Source of the DNA: JAUSIF01 sp040901465
GTDB taxonomy: Bacteria; Pseudomonadota; Alphaproteobacteria; Rhizobiales; Xanthobacteraceae
Reading direction: 5' to 3'
Length of the DNA stretch: 64,000 nt
Assembly (NCBI GenBank): GCA_040901465.1
Contig: JBBDYN010000028.1
Coordinates: 322,133 to 386,132, forward strand
Position 1 is the stretch's first letter, and each line of letters begins with the position of its first letter. Below are positions 17,675-26,793 of this stretch, one piece after another. Below the pieces are notes generated by a model. That model saw nothing but the letters and a program-made list of their open reading frames with translations, made no database searches and was not told where the DNA came from. The translations under genes were made by a program, and so were the position numbers.

Positions 17675-18541
17675 ATGTTGTCCGCAGCAGCACCTCCCGT
17701 CCTCGACGGGATCGCCCCCCTTGTCCCGCGCTACGATCTGTTCCTGTGCGACGTCTGGGGCGTCGTGCACAATGGCAAGGCCGCCTATCCTGAGGCCGTC
17801 GACGCGCTCGAACGCGCGCGGGCGGCGGGCGTCACCGTCGTGTTCATCTCAAACGCGCCGCGGCCGGGGGCAGTCATCGAGCAACAAATCGCAAATTACG
17901 CGGTGCCGCGCTCCTGCTACGACACGATCGTCGGATCGGGAGACGTCGCGCGCGACGAGCTGCGCCAGCGGCCGGGTGCGAAGCTCTTCCACCTCGGTCC
18001 GGAGCGCGACCTGCCGAATTACCAAGGGCTCGATCTGGAGCTCGTCGATCTCGAGCAGGCTGAGCTCGTCGTCTGCACCGGCCTTTTCGACGACACGACC
18101 GAAACGCCCGACGACTATCGGGACATGCTCGCCGAGATTTGCCGACGCGGGCTGCCTTTCATTTGCGCCAATCCCGACATCGTGGTCGAGCGCGGCGACA
18201 AGCTGATCTGGTGCGCGGGGGCGCTTGCCGAAGCCTACGAAAAGATGGGCGGCAAGGCGATCTTCGCGGGGAAACCCCATGGCGCGATCTATGATCTCGC
18301 GCTTGCCCGCACCGCTGAGATCCGAGGCCGCCCAGTCGCCCGCGCTCGCGTGCTCGCGATCGGCGACGGCGTGCGCACCGATCTTGCGGGCGCCGTGCGT
18401 CACGGGTTCGATTGCCTGTTCGTGGCGGGCGGCATTCATGCCGCCGAGCTCGATCTCGACGGCGCGAACGTACCCGACGCAAGCATCTTCGCCGAGGCGG
18501 GCGCCTGGCCCGCGGCGATCATCCGGCGTTTGGTCTGGTAG
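17675..18541 (+). CDS. HAD-superfamily class IIA hydrolase (TIGR01459 type)
   Basis: The 288-residue cytoplasmic phosphatase-like protein has HAD motif I as DLFLCDVWGVVHNG, motif II as VVFISNAPRP (class IIA Ser-Asn), a Lys in FAGKPHGAIYDLA and motif IV as AIGDGVRTDL. Class IIA enzymes include NagD and phosphoglycolate/nitrophenyl phosphatases, but the physiological substrate of this subfamily is unknown. The ATG at 17675 is preferred over a TTG 16 codons upstream that has no ribosome-binding site. Confidence 0.88.
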   Translation: MLSAAAPPVLDGIAPLVPRYDLFLCDVWGVVHNGKAAYPEAVDALERARAAGVTVVFISNAPRPGAVIEQQIANYAVPRSCYDTIVGSGDVARDELRQRPGAKLFHLGPERDLPNYQGLDLELVDLEQAELVVCTGLFDDTTETPDDYRDMLAEICRRGLPFICANPDIVVERGDKLIWCAGALAEAYEKMGGKAIFAGKPHGAIYDLALARTAEIRGRPVARARVLAIGDGVRTDLAGAVRHGFDCLFVAGGIHAAELDLDGANVPDASIFAEAGAWPAAIIRRLVW

Positions 18542-18561
18542 GAGCGGCGCGCGGCGCCGAG

Positions 18562-19158
18562 TTAGCCGCGCTTGCGCCCGTCGATGATGCGGTCGATCGC
18601 TTCTTGCGTATTGGTGCTGAGGCGCGCTGCGCGCTGTAGCTTGCCGGCATCTTCCGCACGCGCGGCCTTGGCGAAGCGGGCGACGCGCGCCTCGATCTGC
18701 TTCAGCGTATCGACCACTTTGCCGATGCGCTGACCGGTCAGGTCCTGGAACGAGCACGCTTCGAACACGGCCAGCATTTGCTCATCGACGAATGCCTTGT
18801 AGCGCTTCGGATCGCTCGCATTGGCCGCCATCACCTGTTCGGCACAGCCGAGAATGATGTTGCTCGCGGATTCGGTCGCGCTGACGATGGCGTCGAGCTC
18901 GAGCCCCGCCGCGGGAATGCTCTCGCGATGCATCCTGCTCGGCTGCAGCGCGACGATCTCCTTGCGCAGCGTCTCGATATGGTCGGCGATCAGATTCAGC
19001 TCGCGAAATACTTCGCCGTCGATCTTGGCGAGCACCGCCTCGAGTGAATCCGCCGTGACTTCGGCGAGCGAGGCCACACTGGAAAAGGCAGCTGCGGCGC
19101 CGCGCCGCTCGCTCGCTCGGACGCCCGGACGATTGCTCCTGGCTTTCGTTTTGGACAT
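18562..19158 (-). CDS. CheZ-like protein phosphatase
   Basis: The 198-residue mostly helical protein contains CSFQDLTGQRIGKVV, which matches the active-site helix of CheZ. In enterobacterial CheZ the Gln of QDLTGQ inserts into the CheY acyl-phosphate site and the Asp positions the CheY lysine; both are kept. It is downstream of a single-domain CheY-like gene with a 28-base gap, so the two should form a phosphatase-substrate pair. No flagellar or other chemotaxis genes are nearby. The ATG at 19158 is preferred to a TTG at 19173. Confidence 0.82.
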   Translation of the reverse strand: MSKTKARSNRPGVRASERRGAAAAFSSVASLAEVTADSLEAVLAKIDGEVFRELNLIADHIETLRKEIVALQPSRMHRESIPAAGLELDAIVSATESASNIILGCAEQVMAANASDPKRYKAFVDEQMLAVFEACSFQDLTGQRIGKVVDTLKQIEARVARFAKAARAEDAGKLQRAARLSTNTQEAIDRIIDGRKRG

Positions 19159-19186
19159 GGATTTGACCCGCAAGACGACCCGCCAG

Positions 19187-19573
19187 CTAATCCGCGAACA
19201 CGGCGTCGATCTTGCTCTTCAGCGTCTGCGCGTTGAACGGCTTGACGATATAATTGTCCACGCCGGCCTTCTTCGCCGCGACCACGTTCTCGGTCTTCGA
19301 CTCGGCCGTGACCATGATGAACGCCGTCTTGGAAAGCTGCGTGTCGGAGCGCACTTCCTTGAGCAGCTCGTACCCGGTCATCGGCTCCATGTTCCAGTCG
19401 GAGATCACGAGGCTGTATTTCTTCTGGCGCATCTTGGCGAGCGCCTCCGTCCCGTCGGCGGCGTCGTCCACGTGCTCGAAACCGAGCTGCTTCAACAGAT
19501 TGCGAATGATGCGGATCATCGTCTTGTAGTCGTCGACGACGAGAATCGGCATCGAAGCATCGACTGGCATCAT
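19187..19573 (-). CDS. Single-domain response regulator, CheY-like
   Basis: The protein has about 128 residues from the ATG at 19573; a second ATG follows directly at 19570 and another lies at 19552. It is a stand-alone receiver with ILVVDDYKTM (acidic pocket), VISDWNM (phospho-acceptor Asp), MVTAES (Thr/Ser switch) and IVKPFNAQTL (Lys). There is no output domain, so it acts by protein binding, as CheY does. It is the first gene of a two-gene unit with the CheZ-like phosphatase. Confidence 0.92.
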   Translation of the reverse strand: MMPVDASMPILVVDDYKTMIRIIRNLLKQLGFEHVDDAADGTEALAKMRQKKYSLVISDWNMEPMTGYELLKEVRSDTQLSKTAFIMVTAESKTENVVAAKKAGVDNYIVKPFNAQTLKSKIDAVFAD

Positions 19574-19847
19574 GCTCGCCCCGTCACGCCCGTTCACAAG
19601 CGCCTCCCGTCCTCGGGACCCAGCCGCCGGACGTTCTGTCCGTCAACTTTGTGAAATGCGGTGCCAGCCGCCACCCGGCGGCCCGTCTCCTATCCCTCCC
19701 GGACCCTATCTGGGCAGGCTTGCCATCCGGTTAATAAGTCGTAGCCGGTTGGGCCGCGCGCCGTCCCCAGCGCCCGCTATGACGGCTATCGCTTGACGGG
19801 GTAGGGCCGCGGCGGCACGGTGCGCCCCTCATTGAATCTCAGCAAAA

Positions 19848-20825
19848 ATGACCGCTTCCCCCGCGATTCCACCCGCGTTTCCGATTGTGCGCGACGGCAG
19901 CCCCATGCCGGCCCGGCTCGAAGGTGCGTTCGCCGCGATCGGGAACTTCGACGGCGTGCATCGCGGCCACCGCGCGGCGATCGACGCGGCGATTGCGCTG
20001 GCGAGGTCCAAGGGCCGTCGGGCGCTCGCGCTCACCTTCGAGCCGCATCCGCGCCGGTTCTTCCTGCCGGACGCGCCGACATTCCGCCTGACCACGGAAC
20101 CCGTGAAACTGCGGCTTCTCGCCGGGACCGGGCTCGACGGCGCCGTGGTGATGACCTTCAACGCCGCGCTCGCCGGCCGCACCGCCGATGAATTCGTCGG
20201 CGGCACGCTCGTCGAGCGTCTCAAGATCGGCGGCGTGGTCGTCGGCGACAATTTCCGCTTCGGCAAGGGCCGAACCGGCACGCCGGATTTCCTGCGCGGG
20301 CAGGGTGCGAAGCAAGGCTTCGAAGTGAAAATCCTCGATCGCGTGACCTGGCGCGGCAGGCCGGTCTCATCCGGCGCGGTGCGCGATGCGCTCGCGGCCG
20401 GCGACATTGCCCAGGCGAACGACTTGCTCGGCTATCGCTGGTTCGTCGAGGGCGAAGTGATCCGCGGTGCCGCGCGCGGCCGCTCGCTCGGCTTTCCGAC
20501 CGCGAACGTCGCGCTCGATCCGGATTGCGGATTGCGGCACGGCATCTATGCCGTTCGCGCGACGGCCGGCGAGGACACCTATGACGCGGTGGCGAGCTTC
20601 GGCCGCCGTCCGCAGTTCGACCACGGCGCGCCGCTCCTCGAGGTCATGCTGTTCGACTTTGCGGGCGATCTCTACGGCCAGACCATGAGCGTCGAGTTCG
20701 CGGGCTTCATCCGCCCGGAGCAGAAGTTCAAGTCCGTAGACACCCTGAAGGAGCGCATGGCGCTCGACACTGCCGAGGCCAGGGCGATCCTCACCCGCGA
20801 CCGCACGCGCATTGGCAAGCCGTAG
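19848..20825 (+). CDS. ribF: Bifunctional riboflavin kinase/FAD synthetase
   Basis: The 325-residue enzyme makes FMN and then FAD from riboflavin. The N-terminal adenylyltransferase domain has IGNFDGVHRGH (nucleotidyltransferase HxGH-type) and VVGDNFRFGKGRTG. The C-terminal kinase domain has RGRSLGFPTAN and GIYAVRA, followed by the usual EVMLFDFAGDLYGQ segment. It is 67 bases upstream of ileS, followed by lspA, an order common in bacteria. Confidence 0.96.
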   Translation: MTASPAIPPAFPIVRDGSPMPARLEGAFAAIGNFDGVHRGHRAAIDAAIALARSKGRRALALTFEPHPRRFFLPDAPTFRLTTEPVKLRLLAGTGLDGAVVMTFNAALAGRTADEFVGGTLVERLKIGGVVVGDNFRFGKGRTGTPDFLRGQGAKQGFEVKILDRVTWRGRPVSSGAVRDALAAGDIAQANDLLGYRWFVEGEVIRGAARGRSLGFPTANVALDPDCGLRHGIYAVRATAGEDTYDAVASFGRRPQFDHGAPLLEVMLFDFAGDLYGQTMSVEFAGFIRPEQKFKSVDTLKERMALDTAEARAILTRDRTRIGKP

Positions 20826-20892
20826 GCCCGGCTGCTAAGCGTTTTGTCGCGAAGCGCGAATCTTCGCCGACCAATGACAAGGCCCGAGCCTC

Positions 20893-23800
20893 ATGTCCGC
20901 CGATAAGAAGCCGGCCGAAGCCAACGACTACAGCGAGACGCTCTTTCTCCCCGAGACGAGCTTCCCGATGCGTGGCGGTCTGCCGCAGAAGGAGCCGGAG
21001 CTTTTGAAGCGCTGGCAGGAGATGGGTCTCTACGCGCGCTTGCGCGCGGCGAGCAAAGGCCGCCCGCGCTTCATCCTGCACGACGGCCCGCCCTACGCCA
21101 ACGGCAACATTCACATCGGGCACGCGCTCAACAAGATCCTGAAGGACATCGTCACCCGCACGCACCAGATGGCGGGCCTGGATTCCAATTACGTTCCCGG
21201 CTGGGACTGCCACGGCCTGCCGATCGAATGGAAGATCGAGGAAGAGTACCGCGCCAAGGGCAAGAACAAGGACGCGGTGCCCATCGTCGAGTTTCGGCGC
21301 GAGTGCCGCGAGTTCGCCGAGAAATGGATCGGCGTGCAGAAGGACGAATTCCGCCGCCTCGGCGTCGAGGGTGACTGGGACACCTATTACACGACCATGA
21401 GCTTCGACGCGGAAGCCGCGATCGCGCGCGAACTCTTGAAGTTCGCGATGTCGGGCCAGCTCTATCGCGGCTCCAAGCCCGTGATGTGGTCGGTGGTGGA
21501 GAAGACCGCGCTCGCCGAGGCCGAGGTCGAGTACGAGGACTACACGAGCGATACGGTTTGGGTGAAGTTTCCTGTAAGGGCGGCGCACCACGATAGGTTC
21601 GATAAATCCGTAGACCTGCTGAATGCATCTGTCGTCATCTGGACGACAACTCCGTGGACGATACCCGGCAATCGCGCGATCAGTTTTTCGTCAAAGGTCG
21701 CGTATGGACTCTACGAGGTCACTGCGGCACCTAGCGGCAACTGGGCCAAGCCAGGTGATCAACTCATCTTGGCCAACAAGTTGGCGCCGGAGGTGATGAA
21801 AGCGGCCAAGGTGGAGGAATTCAGGAAAGTCTGCGATCTGAAAACAATGGATTTGTTCCCTTACCATTGCCACCATCCGCTACGCGGTCTTGGTTACGAC
21901 TTCGTCGTTCCTCTCCTCGACGGCGACCACGTCACCGACGAGGACGGCACGGGCTTCGTGCACACGGCGCCCGGCCACGGCCGCGACGACTTCGACATCT
22001 GGACCGCGAATACGCGCGCGTTGCAGGAACGCGGCATCGACCCCACCATTCCTTATACGGTCGATGAGAACGGCTTCTTCACCAAGGACGCGCCCGGCTT
22101 CGAGGGCAAACGCGTCATCGACGACAAGGGCAAGAAGGGCGACGCCAACGACGCCGTGATCAAGGCGCTTGCCGACGCCCGCATGCTGATCGCGCGCGGC
22201 CGCCTCAAGCACCAGTACCCGCATTCCTGGCGCTCGAAGAAGCCCGTCATCTTCCGCAACACGCCGCAATGGTTCATCGCGATGGATAAGCCGATCGCGG
22301 CCTTGCCATCTGTCATTCCGGGACGCCGCGAAGCGGCGCGCCCGGAATCCATGACCACGGCTTCAAAGATGGATTCCGGGCTCGCGCCTGGCGGCGCGCC
22401 CCGGAATGACGGAAGGAAGACTCTGCGCAAACGCGCGCTCGACGGCATCAAGACCGTGAATTGGGTCCCGTCCCAGGGCGAGAACCGTATCACCGGCATG
22501 ATCGAGGGCCGGCCCGACTGGGTGATCTCGCGCCAGCGCGCCTGGGGCGTGCCGATCGCGGTGTTCGTGCACAGAACGAGCGGCGAGGTCTTGAAGGACG
22601 AAAAGGTGAATCGCCGGATTTCCGACGCGTTCGAGCGGGAAGGGGCGGACTCCTGGTTCATCGATAAGGACGGCGCCCGCTTTCTCGCGCCCGACTACAA
22701 GCCCGCCGACTACGAGAAGGTCACCGACATTCTGGATGTGTGGTTCGAGTCAGGCTGCACGCACGCCTTCACGCTTGAGGTGCGCGACGATCTCAAGGCC
22801 AAACGCAAGCGCGACGGCGGGCCCGACGAAGTCATGTATCTCGAGGGCTCCGACCAGCACCGCGGCTGGTTCCATTCCTCGCTGCTGGAATCCTGCGGCA
22901 CGCGCGGCCGCCCGCCCTTCGACGTGGTGCTCACCCACGGCTTCGTGCTCGACGAGAACGGCCGGCCCATGTCGAAGTCGGTCGGCAACGTCGTCTCGCC
23001 GCAGGACGTGATCAAACAAAGTGGCTCCGACATCCTCCGCCTCTGGGTCGCCGCCGCCGACTATGCCGACGATTTGCGCCTCGGCCCGGAAATCCTCAAG
23101 ACCACGATCGACACCTACCGCAAGCTGCGCAACACGCTGCGCTGGCTGCTCGGCAGCCTGCACCATTTTCACGAAGCCGACCGCGTACCGTTCGAGCAGA
23201 TGCCGGAACTCGAGCGCCTGATCCTGCACCGGCTCTCCGAGCTCGACGCGGAGGTGCGCGAAAACTACGCCGAGTTCGACTACAAGCGCGTGTTCGCGGC
23301 GCTCAACGCATTCATGACCTCGGAGCTTTCCGCGTTCTATTTCGATATCCGCAAGGACGCGCTTTATTGCGATCCGATCTCTTCGCTCACGCGCAAGGCC
23401 TGCCTCACCGTTCTCGACCGCGTCTTCCATTGTCTCGCGACCTGGCTCGCGCCGATCCTCGCCTTCACCGCGGAGGAAGTCTGGCTCTCGCGCTCCCCGT
23501 CCGCCGGCGGCTCGGTGCATCTGGAGACCTTTCCCGAAGTACCGCGCGCCTGGCGCGACGACGCGCTCGCGGAAAAGTGGCGCAAGATCCGGCTCGTGCG
23601 CCGCGTCGTCACCGGCGCGCTCGAGGTCGAGCGTGTCGCCAAGCGCATTGGCGCGAGTCTCGAAGCCGCGCCGATCATTTACGTGCCTGACAAGAAGCTC
23701 TTTGAAATCACTTCCAGTATAGATTTTGCCGAAGTCTGCATCACGTCGGCAATCAAGGTGTTGAATGAGCCAGCGCCGGAGATCGCATTCAAACTGAATA

Positions 23801-24039
23801 ATCAGTCGTCAGGCTTGCCCGACGAAATTGACAAATATCCGGATGCTGTCTCGTTTTCTAAGGCTACCCTCGATGTCACGGGAGTTGGCGTGATTGTCGA
23901 GCGCGCTGAGGGAAAAAAATGCGCGCGTTCCTGGAAAATTTCGCAGCTCGTCGGTACCGATCGCGAATTTCCCGACGTGACGCCGCGCGACGCAAAGGCG
24001 CTGCGCGAGTTCCATGCCGCCCGTCGCGCGGCCGAATGA
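20893..24039 (+). CDS. ileS: Isoleucyl-tRNA synthetase carrying an in-frame palindromic repeat insert
   Basis: The 1048-residue class I synthetase has the HIGH motif in NGNIHIGHALNK, the editing (CP1) region with TTPWTIPGNRAI and DEDGTGFVHTAPGHG, WVISRQRAWGVPI, the KMSKS-type loop as RPMSKSVGN, and a C-terminal GKKCARSW segment. Codons 474-506 (22312-22410) are exactly a 99-base palindromic repeat, producing residues with no counterpart in IleRS between AMDKPIA and GKTLRERA-type sequence. Two low-G+C patches (about 21545-21890 and 23695-23945) are also in frame. The catalytic motifs are intact, so it is probably functional. Confidence 0.95.
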   Translation: MSADKKPAEANDYSETLFLPETSFPMRGGLPQKEPELLKRWQEMGLYARLRAASKGRPRFILHDGPPYANGNIHIGHALNKILKDIVTRTHQMAGLDSNYVPGWDCHGLPIEWKIEEEYRAKGKNKDAVPIVEFRRECREFAEKWIGVQKDEFRRLGVEGDWDTYYTTMSFDAEAAIARELLKFAMSGQLYRGSKPVMWSVVEKTALAEAEVEYEDYTSDTVWVKFPVRAAHHDRFDKSVDLLNASVVIWTTTPWTIPGNRAISFSSKVAYGLYEVTAAPSGNWAKPGDQLILANKLAPEVMKAAKVEEFRKVCDLKTMDLFPYHCHHPLRGLGYDFVVPLLDGDHVTDEDGTGFVHTAPGHGRDDFDIWTANTRALQERGIDPTIPYTVDENGFFTKDAPGFEGKRVIDDKGKKGDANDAVIKALADARMLIARGRLKHQYPHSWRSKKPVIFRNTPQWFIAMDKPIAALPSVIPGRREAARPESMTTASKMDSGLAPGGAPRNDGRKTLRKRALDGIKTVNWVPSQGENRITGMIEGRPDWVISRQRAWGVPIAVFVHRTSGEVLKDEKVNRRISDAFEREGADSWFIDKDGARFLAPDYKPADYEKVTDILDVWFESGCTHAFTLEVRDDLKAKRKRDGGPDEVMYLEGSDQHRGWFHSSLLESCGTRGRPPFDVVLTHGFVLDENGRPMSKSVGNVVSPQDVIKQSGSDILRLWVAAADYADDLRLGPEILKTTIDTYRKLRNTLRWLLGSLHHFHEADRVPFEQMPELERLILHRLSELDAEVRENYAEFDYKRVFAALNAFMTSELSAFYFDIRKDALYCDPISSLTRKACLTVLDRVFHCLATWLAPILAFTAEEVWLSRSPSAGGSVHLETFPEVPRAWRDDALAEKWRKIRLVRRVVTGALEVERVAKRIGASLEAAPIIYVPDKKLFEITSSIDFAEVCITSAIKVLNEPAPEIAFKLNNQSSGLPDEIDKYPDAVSFSKATLDVTGVGVIVERAEGKKCARSWKISQLVGTDREFPDVTPRDAKALREFHAARRAAE
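22312..22410. repeat. Palindromic repeat, copy E, inserted in frame inside ileS
   Basis: The element is exactly 99 bases, GTCATTCCGG to CCGGAATGAC, with inner arms CCCGGAATCCAT and ATGGATTCCGGG around a short loop. It begins at a codon boundary and encodes 33 residues starting VIPGRREAARPES, without a stop in the gene's frame. Its ends match the intergenic family 1 copies. Confidence 0.93.
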
Positions 24040-24055
24040 CGCGGCTGGCCGCGCC

Positions 24056-24568
24056 ATGACCGCTTCGCGTCTCGGGCCTTACATCGGCCTCGGTTTTACC
24101 GTTGCCATCGCGATCTTCCTGGCCGACCAGGCGACGAAGCTTTTGGTTCTGCGCGGGCTGGAACTTCGACTCGGAGATCGTCTCGAAGTCGCGCCCTTCC
24201 TCGACCTCGTACTCACCTATAACCGCGGCATCAGCTACGGCCTGTTCCAGCAAGAGAGTGAGTCGGGCCGCTGGCTCCTGATCACGCTGACCCTCGTCGC
24301 CGCGGTCCTGTTCACTTTTTGGATGTCACGGACACATTCACGGCTCGTGGCCGTGGCGCTTGCCCTCTTGATCGGCGGCGCCGTCGGGAACGCCTTGGAC
24401 CGCATGGTTTACGGGGCGGTCGTCGACTTCGTTTCGCTGCACGCGTTCGGCTGGCGCTGGTACGTCTTTAACCTAGCCGACACGTCGATCGTTGCCGGGG
24501 TGCTGGGCCTGCTGTACGATGCAATCACGGGGAGCGCCACGAAATCGCCTCCATCAGGCCGATCCTGA
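24056..24568 (+). CDS. lspA: Prolipoprotein signal peptidase II
   Basis: The 170-residue inner membrane aspartyl peptidase removes signal peptides from diacylglyceryl-modified lipoproteins. Four membrane helices are visible. The catalytic aspartates lie in GGAVGNALDRM and VFNLADTSI, with the conserved YNRGISYG segment before them. The ATG is 16 bases after the ileS stop; an in-frame ATG 14 codons upstream overlaps ileS and is less likely. Confidence 0.95.
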   Translation: MTASRLGPYIGLGFTVAIAIFLADQATKLLVLRGLELRLGDRLEVAPFLDLVLTYNRGISYGLFQQESESGRWLLITLTLVAAVLFTFWMSRTHSRLVAVALALLIGGAVGNALDRMVYGAVVDFVSLHAFGWRWYVFNLADTSIVAGVLGLLYDAITGSATKSPPSGRS

Positions 24569-24631
24569 CCGCGGGGCATGAATTCAGGCCCGTTGGGCCG
24601 ACGGGACGTAACGGCGAGGGACCGGGGAACA

Positions 24632-25312
24632 ATGCCGAATCGAATCGATTCCGCTTTTGCCGCGCGGTTGCTGCCGCTTGCAATCGCGCTGCTTCTTGCC
24701 GGCGCTGCGCCGGCGGCTGCGCAGAATGAGCCGACCGCGTTCCACAAATTTCTCGGCGGTCTTGGTCTCCTGGAAATCCCGAGCGACAACCGGCCCGACT
24801 ATCGCGAACGCGCACCGCTCGTTGTGCCGCCCAGCAACGCGCTAATTCAGCCGCGCAATTCGGACGATATCGCCAAATATAATCCGGATTGGCCGCTCGA
24901 TCACAACAATCGTCCGCGCAAAGCCGCCGATTCCGAAGCCGAGCGCAAGGCGGATGACGACTTCTATTCGGGTCGCGCGCTCTCTCCCGCGGAACTCAGC
25001 CGCGGCAGAATTTCCCGCGAGGAAGCGGCGCGCAGGGCCGCGACCACGTCGGTTCCCGAACCGGCGATCAAGGCGCAGCAACCGCTTTCGCCGTCGCAAC
25101 TCGGCTTCAAAGGCTGGGGCTCGAAGCAGGAAGAAAAGGTGGTCTTCAGCGGCGAGCCTGAACGGAGAAGCCTGACCGACCCGCCGACTGGGTTGCGGAC
25201 GCCGTCACAGGACGCGCCCTACGGCGTCCTTTCGAACAAGGCCGCGCCGGCCAAGGCATCGACGTTGTACGATCGCGTGACCAGTCCGAACGATCCCGTC
25301 AACCGGCAATGA
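24632..25312 (+). CDS. Secreted protein of unknown function (weakly DUF3035/BamF-like)
   Basis: About 226 residues follow the ATG at 24632, which has GGGGAACA just upstream; another ATG at 24578 lacks a site. The signal peptide ends near AAAQ with no lipobox Cys. The mature part is polar and low-complexity. One stretch, PDYRERAPLVVPP, resembles the RAPLxxPPDF core of DUF3035 proteins, which include alphaproteobacterial BamF, but the match is short. It lies between lspA and two M16 peptidase genes on the same strand, and its stop overlaps an alternative start of the first of these, so an envelope role is plausible. I do not recognise it firmly. Confidence 0.6.
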   Translation: MPNRIDSAFAARLLPLAIALLLAGAAPAAAQNEPTAFHKFLGGLGLLEIPSDNRPDYRERAPLVVPPSNALIQPRNSDDIAKYNPDWPLDHNNRPRKAADSEAERKADDDFYSGRALSPAELSRGRISREEAARRAATTSVPEPAIKAQQPLSPSQLGFKGWGSKQEEKVVFSGEPERRSLTDPPTGLRTPSQDAPYGVLSNKAAPAKASTLYDRVTSPNDPVNRQ

Positions 25313-25440
25313 TCATTCGTCGCATCGGTCGGCTCGCGACTCGGCTGTTTGGGCTCGATCGGCGGCGAAGATTGTGCGCCGAAAATTCATCCGTCCAGTC
25401 GCGGCAGATCGGAGCAATCGAACTCGTGCGAAGGAAATTC

Positions 25441-26793
25441 ATGAGTACCCTGGCCGCGATCGCAATCGCCGGAACGGCGACACTCGCACTCGAGAGCGCC
25501 AAGGCCCTGGGACCGGAGGTGAGCGATTTCAAGCTCAAAAACGGGCTCGAAGTCGTGGTGATTCCGGATCATCGGGCGCCGGTCATCACGCACATGATCT
25601 GGTATCGCGTGGGCTCCGCCGATGAGGATGCGGGCAGGTCGGGGATCGCGCATTTTCTCGAACATTTGATGTTCAAGGGCACCGAAAAAAACCCGGGCGG
25701 GCGCTTCTCCGAGCGGCTCGCCGAGATCGGCGGCCAGGAAAACGCGTTCACCTCGCAGGATTACACGGCCTATTTCCAGCGCACGTCGCGTGAACATCTT
25801 GCCGAAGTCATGGAATTCGAAGCCGACCGCATGACAGGACTCGTGCTGACCGACGCGAACGTCCTGCCCGAGCGCGACGTCGTGCTTGAGGAGCGGCGCT
25901 CGCGCACCGACAACGATCCCGCCGCGCAATTGTCGGAAGCCGCGCAGGCGGCGTTGTTCGTCAATCATCCCTATGGCCGGCCGATCATCGGCTGGGAACA
26001 TGAAATCCGCGCGCTCAATCGCGAAGACGCGCTCGCCTTCTATCGGCGCTTTTACGCCCCGAATAACGCGATCCTCGTCGTTGCCGGCGACGTAACCGTG
26101 GATGAAGTGCGCCCGCTTGTAGAGAAGACGTACGGCAAGATAGCGCCGCAACCCGGCATTAAGACCCGCGCGCGTCCGATCGAGCCGACGTCACTTGCCC
26201 ATCGCCGCGTGGTCCTCGCCGATCCTCGCGTGCGACAGGCCCAGCTTTCGCGCAGCTATCTCGTACCTTCCTACCGAATGGCCAAGGGCGATGAGGCCGA
26301 GGCGCTCGACGTGTTGTCTCACATTCTCGGATCCGGCTCGCTCAGCCGCCTCTATCGGGCGCTCGTCGTGGAAAAGGAAATCGCGGCGAGCGCCGGCTCC
26401 TGGTACAGCGGGACTTCGCTCGACGCCGCCCGCTTCGGCGTCTATGCCGCGCCGCGCCCGGGCACCTCGCTCGAGACGCTTGAATCCGAAGTCGATGCGG
26501 TCATTGCCCGCGTCGCCGCCGAGGGAATCACCGGTGCCGAGCTGGAACGGGCGAAGACGCGACTGATCGCCGACATGGTTTTTGCGCAGGACAGCCAGGC
26601 TCGCCTCGCTCGCATGTACGGCGCCGGACTTTCCGTCGGTCTGACGGTCGACGAGATCAAGGCGTGGCCCGACCGAGTCCGCACCGTGACCGCCGAATCC
26701 GTGCGCAACGCGGCGCGCACCTGGCTCGATCTGCGCCGCGCGGTGACCGGTCATCTCATCTCCCCGCCGGTCAGGTCGGAGAAGCCCTCGTGA
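25441..26793 (+). CDS. M16 family zinc metallopeptidase, catalytic partner
   Basis: The 450-residue pitrilysin-like protein has an N-terminal signal peptide (MSTLAAIAIAG to ESAKA). The inverted zinc motif HFLEH is followed by the distal glutamate in VVLEERRSR. The C-terminal half has the expected LGSGSLSRLYRAL and ERAKTRLIADM segments. It is probably periplasmic and cleaves peptides or misfolded proteins. The chosen ATG follows GAAGGAAATTC; an ATG at 25309 overlaps the previous stop as ATGA and would add 44 basic residues. The next gene is its zinc-less paralogue. Confidence 0.9.
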   Translation: MSTLAAIAIAGTATLALESAKALGPEVSDFKLKNGLEVVVIPDHRAPVITHMIWYRVGSADEDAGRSGIAHFLEHLMFKGTEKNPGGRFSERLAEIGGQENAFTSQDYTAYFQRTSREHLAEVMEFEADRMTGLVLTDANVLPERDVVLEERRSRTDNDPAAQLSEAAQAALFVNHPYGRPIIGWEHEIRALNREDALAFYRRFYAPNNAILVVAGDVTVDEVRPLVEKTYGKIAPQPGIKTRARPIEPTSLAHRRVVLADPRVRQAQLSRSYLVPSYRMAKGDEAEALDVLSHILGSGSLSRLYRALVVEKEIAASAGSWYSGTSLDAARFGVYAAPRPGTSLETLESEVDAVIARVAAEGITGAELERAKTRLIADMVFAQDSQARLARMYGAGLSVGLTVDEIKAWPDRVRTVTAESVRNAARTWLDLRRAVTGHLISPPVRSEKPS

